Part shown: positions 59,293 to 64,000 of the stretch, one piece after another | Position numbering within the stretch: the stretch's first letter is position 1 | Layout of the letters: each line of letters opens with the position of its first letter | Source: Tessaracoccus massiliensis | GTDB lineage: Bacteria > Actinomycetota > Actinomycetes > Propionibacteriales > Propionibacteriaceae | NCBI RefSeq assembly: GCF_000826065.2 | Contig: NZ_LN623543.1 | Location: 952,129 to 1,016,128, forward strand | Length of the DNA: 64,000 bases | Reading direction: 5' to 3' | The notes under the pieces: generated by a model | What the model saw: the letters and a program-made list of their open reading frames with translations, nothing else | Databases searched by the model: none | Told to the model about the DNA's origin: nothing | Translations under genes and position numbers: made by a program

Positions 59293-61239
59293 ATGACCGA
59301 TGCCATCGCCTTCGAACACGCTGATCCCTCCGTCCGCCCGCAGGATGACCTGTTCCGCCACGTGAACGGCACCTGGCTGCGTACCGCGCCCATCGAGCCG
59401 GACCAGTCCTCCGCGGGCGGCTTCATGGACCTGCACAACGCCGCAGAGCTGGACGTGCGCGCCATCGTCGAGGAGCAGCAGCAGGGCGACCCCGGCACCG
59501 ACGAGGGCCGCATCGCCGCGCTCTACGCGTCATTCATGGACACCGACCGCATCCAGGAACTGGGCGCTGAGCCGCTGCGCCCCATCCTCGACGCCGTCGC
59601 CGCCATCGATTCGCCCGCCGCATTGGCCCGCCACCTCGGCTGGTCGCTGCGCCACGGCCTGAGCCCGCTGGTGCACCTGTATGAGGAATCAGATCCGGGA
59701 GATCCCTCGCGCTACGCGGTGTTCGCATCGCAGGGCGGCCTCGGGCTGCCGGACGAGGCGTACTACCGGCTCGACGAGCACGCCGAGATCCGCCAGCAGT
59801 ACCTGGCACACATCACCCGGGTCTTCGAGCTGGGTCAGGTGGACCGGCCGGAAGAGCAGGCGCAGGCCGTACTCGCCGTCGAGACGGAGATCGCCTCGCA
59901 CCACTGGGACCGCGTCCGTACCCGCGACCTGCGCGCCATGTACAACCCCACCTCGTTCGACGACGTGGTCTCCGCCACGCCGGGCTTCGACTGGGAAGCC
60001 TACCTGGAGGGCGCCGAGATCCCCCGCGAGAAGCTCGCCGAAGTCATCGTCAGCCAGCCGTCGTTCCTCGAGGGTGTCGCCCCTGTGCTGGTCTCGGCCC
60101 CCATCGAGACCTGGCAGTCCTGGGCCCGATGGAAGGCGTTCTCAGGCCTGTCGGCGTACCTGTCGGACGAGTTCGTCGAGGCGCGCTTCGACTTCTACGA
60201 GAAGACGCTAGCGGGCAACGAGGAGCAGCGCCCCCGCTGGAAGCGGGGCGTCGCACTCGTGGAGGGCGCCCTCGGCGAGGCCGTGGGCCGGCTCTACGTG
60301 GAGCGACACTTCCAGCCCGAGAAGAAGGCCACGATGGACGAGCTCGTGGCGAACCTCATGAAGGCCTACGAGAACTCCATCACGAAGTTGGAGTGGATGA
60401 CCGACGAGACGCGCGCCGAGGCGCTGCGCAAGCTCAGCCAGTTCACCCCGAAGATCGGCTACCCCGTCAAGTGGCGCGACTACTCGGCACTGGAGTTCAG
60501 CGCGGATGACCTCGTGGGCAACGTGCTGGCCGCCAACTCCTTCGCGCTGGATTACATGCTCGAGCGTATCGGCGGCCCCGTGGACCGCGACGAGTGGCAG
60601 ATGTACCCGCAGACGGTCAACGCCTACTACCACCCGCTGCGCAACGAGATCGTCTTCCCCGCCGCCATCCTGCAGCCGCCGTTCTTCAACGCCGACGCAG
60701 ATGACGCGGTCAACTACGCCGCCATCGGCGCGGTGATCGGCCACGAGATCGGCCACGGGTTCGACGACAAAGGCAGCACCTGCGACGGCGACGGCCGGCT
60801 GCGCGACTGGTGGCAGCCGGCGGACCGCGAGGCCTTCGAGGACCTCGCCAAGCGCCTGATCGACCAGTACGACGGCCTCTCCCCCGAGGGCGTCGACGGC
60901 ACCGTCAACGGCGAGCTCACCGTCGGTGAGAACATCGGCGACCTCGGCGGCCTGGGCATCGCCTACGACGCCTGGCTGCTGGCCGGCGGGGACCCGAACG
61001 GCGAGGAGATCGACGGCCTCACCCCGGCGCAGCGCTTCTTCACCGGCTGGGCCCAGGCCTGGCGCGGCAAGCGTCGCCCGGAGGCGATGAAGATGCTGCT
61101 GGCCACCGACCCGCACTCCCCCAACGAGTTCCGCTGCAACCAGATCGTGCGCAACCTGGACCCGTTCTACGACGCCTTCGGCGTGTCCGAGGACGACGAC
61201 CTCTGGCTCGCCCCCGAGGACCGGGTCACCATCTGGTAG
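59293..61239 (+). CDS. M13-family zinc metallopeptidase (neprilysin-like)
   Basis: 648 residues. The zinc motif is in IGHEIGHGFDDKGS (HExxH), the third ligand Glu in GENIGDLGGLGIAYDAW (ExxxD), and NAYYHPLRNEIVFPAAILQPPFF precedes them as in the family. The C-terminal VRNLDPFYDAFGV also fits. No signal peptide or anchor is visible, so it is probably an intracellular oligopeptidase like actinobacterial relatives. It lies 20 nt after the unknown membrane protein on the same strand. Confidence 0.94.
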   Translation: MTDAIAFEHADPSVRPQDDLFRHVNGTWLRTAPIEPDQSSAGGFMDLHNAAELDVRAIVEEQQQGDPGTDEGRIAALYASFMDTDRIQELGAEPLRPILDAVAAIDSPAALARHLGWSLRHGLSPLVHLYEESDPGDPSRYAVFASQGGLGLPDEAYYRLDEHAEIRQQYLAHITRVFELGQVDRPEEQAQAVLAVETEIASHHWDRVRTRDLRAMYNPTSFDDVVSATPGFDWEAYLEGAEIPREKLAEVIVSQPSFLEGVAPVLVSAPIETWQSWARWKAFSGLSAYLSDEFVEARFDFYEKTLAGNEEQRPRWKRGVALVEGALGEAVGRLYVERHFQPEKKATMDELVANLMKAYENSITKLEWMTDETRAEALRKLSQFTPKIGYPVKWRDYSALEFSADDLVGNVLAANSFALDYMLERIGGPVDRDEWQMYPQTVNAYYHPLRNEIVFPAAILQPPFFNADADDAVNYAAIGAVIGHEIGHGFDDKGSTCDGDGRLRDWWQPADREAFEDLAKRLIDQYDGLSPEGVDGTVNGELTVGENIGDLGGLGIAYDAWLLAGGDPNGEEIDGLTPAQRFFTGWAQAWRGKRRPEAMKMLLATDPHSPNEFRCNQIVRNLDPFYDAFGVSEDDDLWLAPEDRVTIW

Positions 61240-61454
61240 CCGGTCCCTGAGCCAGCCGCCCGCGGCTGGTCGAAGGGCGCTCAGCGTGGCTAGGGCCTGA
61301 ATCGAAAATCGCCCGTCCTTCACTTCGACCAGTGGGTGAGTCCCTTAACGTGGTGGCATTCCTGATGGTCTGATCGGCGAGTCCACGGACGAGCGATGGG
61401 CCATCGGGGATGCTCTATCCGAGAAACGACCAAGTAACTCTGAAAGGACTACCG
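61240..61454. other. Intergenic boundary: extragenic repeat and IS256-type upstream sequence
   Basis: CGGTCCCTGAG (61242-61252) and CCAGCCG-CCCG-CGGCTGG (61254-61271) belong to the extragenic palindrome family. From about 61334 (GTGAGTCCCTTAACG) the sequence resembles the noncoding left end of an IS256-type element, leading directly into the transposase fragment. Confidence 0.5.
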
Positions 61455-61745
61455 ATGACCCATCATGACCAGTCTGCCCTAAAGACCTTGATCAGTGAAC
61501 TCCTCGATACCGGCCCTGCCCTGAAACGAGGCGAGGCTCAGCGCCGCTTGTTGGAGGCCGCGATGCAGGATCTGACCGAGGCCGAAGTCACTGCCCGGAT
61601 CGGGGCGGGCCGCTACGAACGCAACCCCGAGCGGGTCACCCGCCGTAACGGCACCCGTGAGAAAGAAATCACCACACCATGGGACTTGACCGCCGAGCCC
61701 GCAGCGATCTATCTCAGTACATGCCAGATGCCCCACAGCAGCTAG
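61455..61745 (+). pseudogene. IS256/mutator-family transposase fragment (N-terminal only)
   Basis: ATG 61455 starts a frame whose first 75 residues match the N-terminus of IS256-family transposases (LLEAAMQDLTEAEVTARIGAGRYERNPERVTRRNGTREKEI). After TTP the similarity ends and an unrelated tail (WDLTAEPAAIYLSTCQMPHSS) leads to a stop. The catalytic DDE domain of about 330 residues is missing, so this is a dead remnant truncated by a deletion whose breakpoint is near 61680. Confidence 0.85.
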
Positions 61746-61761
61746 CGTGTGGGGCATCTGG
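61724..61761. terminator. 14-bp inverted repeat at the end of the IS fragment (possible bidirectional terminator)
   Basis: CCAGATGCCCCACA (61724-61737) and TGTGGGGCATCTGG (61748-61761) are exact complements with a 10-nt loop. It lies 40 nt past the stop of the minus-strand secreted gene and overlaps the stop of the transposase fragment. No T run follows on either strand. Confidence 0.5.
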
Positions 61762-61801
61762 CTCTCTGGCGCCATCATTCGGCGGACAGCGCGTCCGCTA
61801 C

Positions 61802-62371
61802 TCAAGACCCAGGAGTTGGCAACTGCTGGAGGTTGGGCATCTGCTGGAAACGAACCATGTTGTTCAACAGCCAGCCGGTGGTCCACGAGTAGGTGCGGGT
61901 ACCGTCGATGACTTGGGAGTCGATGAACGATGCCTTCACCCAGGTGCGGCAGCCGTTCCCGCCTGTCGCGGCGGTATCGCATTCGGTTCGCCACTCGCGT
62001 CCATCGGGCCCGGTCCAAGCCCCGGAGTTGGCCAAGGGGTTGGCTCCCCAATCGGCTCGTGACATCGAGCCAACGTAGGTGAGGTTGTTGAAGGCCCATC
62101 CGGTGGACACCTTGTACTGATTGTCCTCGAAGGTGACAGTGGTGGCCCAGATGTCTGTTCGGCAACGATGGGTCTGGGAGTAGGGCTCGCACAGCGTCGA
62201 CCACTGGCGCCCGTTGACGGTATGGCTCCCCTCCGTGATGTACGGGTCCACCGGTTGGACGGTGGGGGCTGCATCCGCCTGATCCGTCGGAGGGCGGTCA
62301 TCTGCCAGAGCGGGGGACAACCCTCCGACGGTGAAGATGGCACCAATGGCTACTACTAATCGCAATCTCAT
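61802..62371 (-). CDS. Secreted 189-residue protein with the two-repeat Cys/Trp domain
   Basis: A signal peptide (VVAIGAIFTVGGLSPALA) ends near residue 23. After a short Asp/Pro linker the protein consists almost entirely of the domain seen at 53426-55066. The first unit has NGRQWSTLC, RCRTDIWATTV and GWAFNNLTY; the second has REWRTECDTAATG, GCRTWVK and GWLLNNMVR. By eye about half the positions agree over 130 residues, including all four Cys. The ATG overlaps the stop of the upstream secreted gene (ATGA), so the two are coupled. Function unknown. Confidence 0.8.
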   Translation of the reverse strand: MRLRLVVAIGAIFTVGGLSPALADDRPPTDQADAAPTVQPVDPYITEGSHTVNGRQWSTLCEPYSQTHRCRTDIWATTVTFEDNQYKVSTGWAFNNLTYVGSMSRADWGANPLANSGAWTGPDGREWRTECDTAATGGNGCRTWVKASFIDSQVIDGTRTYSWTTGWLLNNMVRFQQMPNLQQLPTPGS

Positions 62372-63003
62372 CGGGAAAAACCTCCAATAGCAGCGCCGGG
62401 ATCATAAACCTTGACACCTTGGACCCTGGCTACAAAGATCTCGCGTGGCGGGGGAGGTGCGCCCCCCGGGGGAACGCCACACGTTCTGTCCGGGTATCCG
62501 CCTGAGACCATCGCGTACCCGTTGGCGGTGCCTGTGGCAGCATTCGCCTCTGTGTCGATCGTGACACGTCCATCAACTCCGCCTTTTTCAAGGTGGGTCA
62601 CAACATCGTCTCGATAGTCACGAAGCTCGGCCAAGGAGCGCTTCTGCGCGACCAAGTGCAGGCCAAGTTCTTCGTCATCAAGTCCAGCATCACGAAGTAG
62701 CGACGAAGCCCGGCCCTCGTCTCCTTCCTTGAAAAAGACAGTTAACTTGGAATAGTCAAGGGAGTACTCCATGCCAGCGAAGACTTCCGGAGCGCTCTCG
62801 ATCAGGCTCGACAGGAGCGGCTCGGCTGCGAGTTGAGCGTCTGACGGAACCGCCGAGGCGACTGTGCGCGGGTCAGCAGGTCCGCTGTCTGCAGCACTTG
62901 GAGCTGCTACTGCCGCCAAAGATAGAGATGCCGCGAGTAAGACGGCAGCAGACGTCAACGTACCCGGTGGCCTTGGATGGGGGGGGAAACCACGTTGTTT
63001 CAT
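62368..63003 (-). CDS. Secreted protein of unknown function, protease-prodomain-like core
   Basis: 211 residues. The signal peptide (AAVLLAASLSLAAVAAPSAA) ends near residue 38. Residues about 70-150 (EVFAGMEYSLDYSKLTVFF, then SLAELRDYRDDVVTHLEKG) resemble the alpha/beta fold of prodomains that precede alpha-lytic/streptogrisin-type proteases, but no protease domain follows. It then has one Cys (DRTCGVPPGGAPPPP) and ends within the next gene. It has no Shine-Dalgarno; a -10 box 6 nt before the ATG suggests a leaderless mRNA. An ISL3-type element begins 52 nt upstream. Confidence 0.7.
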   Translation of the reverse strand: MKQRGFPPHPRPPGTLTSAAVLLAASLSLAAVAAPSAADSGPADPRTVASAVPSDAQLAAEPLLSSLIESAPEVFAGMEYSLDYSKLTVFFKEGDEGRASSLLRDAGLDDEELGLHLVAQKRSLAELRDYRDDVVTHLEKGGVDGRVTIDTEANAATGTANGYAMVSGGYPDRTCGVPPGGAPPPPREIFVARVQGVKVYDPGAAIGGFSR

Positions 63004-63009
63004 GCCGAT

Positions 63010-63015
63010 ATATTA
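63010..63015 (-). promoter_or_regulatory. -10 box of a likely leaderless transcript
   Basis: TAATAT on the minus strand ends 6 nt before the ATG of the secreted gene, so transcription would start at or next to the start codon. This fits the absence of a Shine-Dalgarno and the frequent use of leaderless mRNAs in actinobacteria. The TTGTCA upstream is 25 nt away, too far for a standard -35. Confidence 0.5.
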
Positions 63016-63079
63016 GCATCCCTAGCGCGCGAAAGTGGGCTGACAAGACATTCCAGGCTCTTCGGACTTGGGCGTGGGG

Positions 63080-63877
63080 TCAGAGGCGTAGACCGCCGCC
63101 GATGAGGAGCATTCTGAGGCGGTAGTTGTCGGGGTTACGGAAGCCTCTGGCGACGCGTCGGGCGAGTTCGATCAAGCCATTGATCGCTTCGGTGCCGCCA
63201 TTGCTGGCGCCGCCGGTGGTGAAGTAGCCCAGGAACGCGTCTCTCCACCGGTTGAGGGTACGGCCCAGGCGGGCGATCTCCGGGATCGGACACGTCGGGA
63301 ACGAGGCGAGGATCTTCTCCGCGACCTTCCGCCCGTCAGCAGGACTCGACTGGTGATAGACCGAACGCAGGTGTTGGGCGCAGTGCCAGGCGACCTCGAC
63401 TTCGACGTGCCGGTCATCGGCGGTGAACGCCGCGTCGAGCCGGGTCTTCTGCCGGTCGGTGAGGTGCTCCTTCCCGGCACGTAGGATGTTGCGGATCCGG
63501 TAGAGCGGATCGTTTCTGCGGCCGCGGTGGCCGTGGATGTCTTGCTGGACGCGGCGGCGGACCTCATCAACGGCAGCCGTGGCGAGCTTGACGACGTGGA
63601 ACGCGTCGAGCACCGCGATGGCGTCTTCCAACTGGTCGTCGATCGCGTTCTTGTAACCGTGGAACGGGTCCAGCGTGGCGATCTCGACTCCTTTGCGGAA
63701 CACGTCGCCGCGGTCCTTCAGCCACGACGTGTAGACCTCGCCGGAGCGGCCCGGGACCAGGTCCAGGAGCCGGGCTCGAACGCGTCCATCCTTGTCGCGT
63801 GTCAGATCGACCATGCCGGTGAACTCCTTGGGGCCGCGTCCGCCCTGGTCGACGGGCTTGGTCGAGACGTGATGCCA
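63080..63877 (-). CDS. ISL3-family transposase, C-terminal exon
   Basis: 265 codons from WHHVSTKPVDQGGRG to GGGLRL. GMVDLTRDKDGRVRARLLDLVPGRSG, ATLDPFHGYKNAI and DAFHVVKLA, and the final GGTEAINGLIELARRVARGF are ISL3 signatures; the latter two hold the second Asp and the Glu of the DDE triad. In family members the segment before WHH is GVDEHV, with the first catalytic Asp. That segment is absent here and lies beyond the intron. The gene is functional only if the intron splices. Confidence 0.85.
   Translation of the reverse strand, partial: WHHVSTKPVDQGGRGPKEFTGMVDLTRDKDGRVRARLLDLVPGRSGEVYTSWLKDRGDVFRKGVEIATLDPFHGYKNAIDDQLEDAIAVLDAFHVVKLATAAVDEVRRRVQQDIHGHRGRRNDPLYRIRNILRAGKEHLTDRQKTRLDAAFTADDRHVEVEVAWHCAQHLRSVYHQSSPADGRKVAEKILASFPTCPIPEIARLGRTLNRWRDAFLGYFTTGGASNGGTEAINGLIELARRVARGFRNPDNYRLRMLLIGGGLRL

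Positions 63878-64000
<123 letters not shown>

Overview
The window is a high-GC bacterial chromosome segment with genes on both strands, short intergenic gaps and many ATGA-type overlaps. Actinobacterial traits are the rplK-rplA and rplJ-rplL/rpoB-rpoC blocks, a secE-nusG pair with acidic N-terminal extensions, MptB- and PIG-V-type mannosyltransferases, a fused gamma-alpha 2-oxoglutarate:ferredoxin oxidoreductase (korAB) and a HadA/HadB-type hydratase pair beside murB. My best guess is a Propionibacteriaceae-like actinomycete. That is inference from gene content, not from a marker comparison.

Layout. 1-11.2 kb (minus strand): a very large secreted GH92 mannosidase-type protein that runs off the left edge, a PIG-V-type mannosyltransferase, and a sugar ABC importer (binding protein, two permeases) with a perfect LacI-family operator match upstream. 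11.4-12.2 kb: a 5'-truncated gene relic and dispersed repeats. 12.2-21.7 kb: rpoC, rpoB, a decayed gene, rplL and rplJ behind an attenuator-like hairpin. 21.8-24.4 kb (plus): a polar amino-acid ABC importer. 24.5-26.9 kb (minus): a MazEF-like pair, a 48-residue membrane protein, an enoyl-CoA hydratase and a pyroglutamyl peptidase. 27.0-29.8 kb: rplA, rplK, nusG, secE and tRNA-Trp. 29.8-37.5 kb: a NarL-type two-component system, a DEAD-box helicase and a heterodimeric ABC exporter. 37.6-43.4 kb: an anaerobic sulfatase-maturase-type radical SAM enzyme, an M20 amidohydrolase, a glucosaminidase, murB, the hydratase pair and rpmG. 43.4-46.5 kb: tRNA-Met, tRNA-Thr, a putP gene missing its 5' end, deoD, tRNA-Tyr and a YajQ-family gene. 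46.5-61.2 kb: exonuclease III, an MptB-like mannosyltransferase downstream of an orphan nuoB-nuoC-nuoI set, a SWIM/SNF2 helicase, a secreted protein of unknown family, korA-korB, a membrane-anchored unknown and an M13 metallopeptidase.

61.2-64.0 kb is an accessory, mobile-element-rich end. It holds an IS256-type transposase fragment and a translationally coupled pair of secreted proteins, one of which shares a two-repeat domain with the secreted protein at 53.4 kb. It ends with an ISL3-type transposase interrupted by the 3' end of a group II intron whose domain V is readable.

The most novel material I can see is the shared secreted repeat domain in two unlinked loci, its leaderless partner gene with a protease-prodomain-like look, the stand-alone NuoB/C/I trio, the group II intron inside the ISL3 element, and an rplKA terminator hairpin that contains the start codon of the next gene. 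A roughly 38-bp extragenic repeat recurs at least five times. I see no CRISPR array, rRNA, replication origin or obvious defence cluster.
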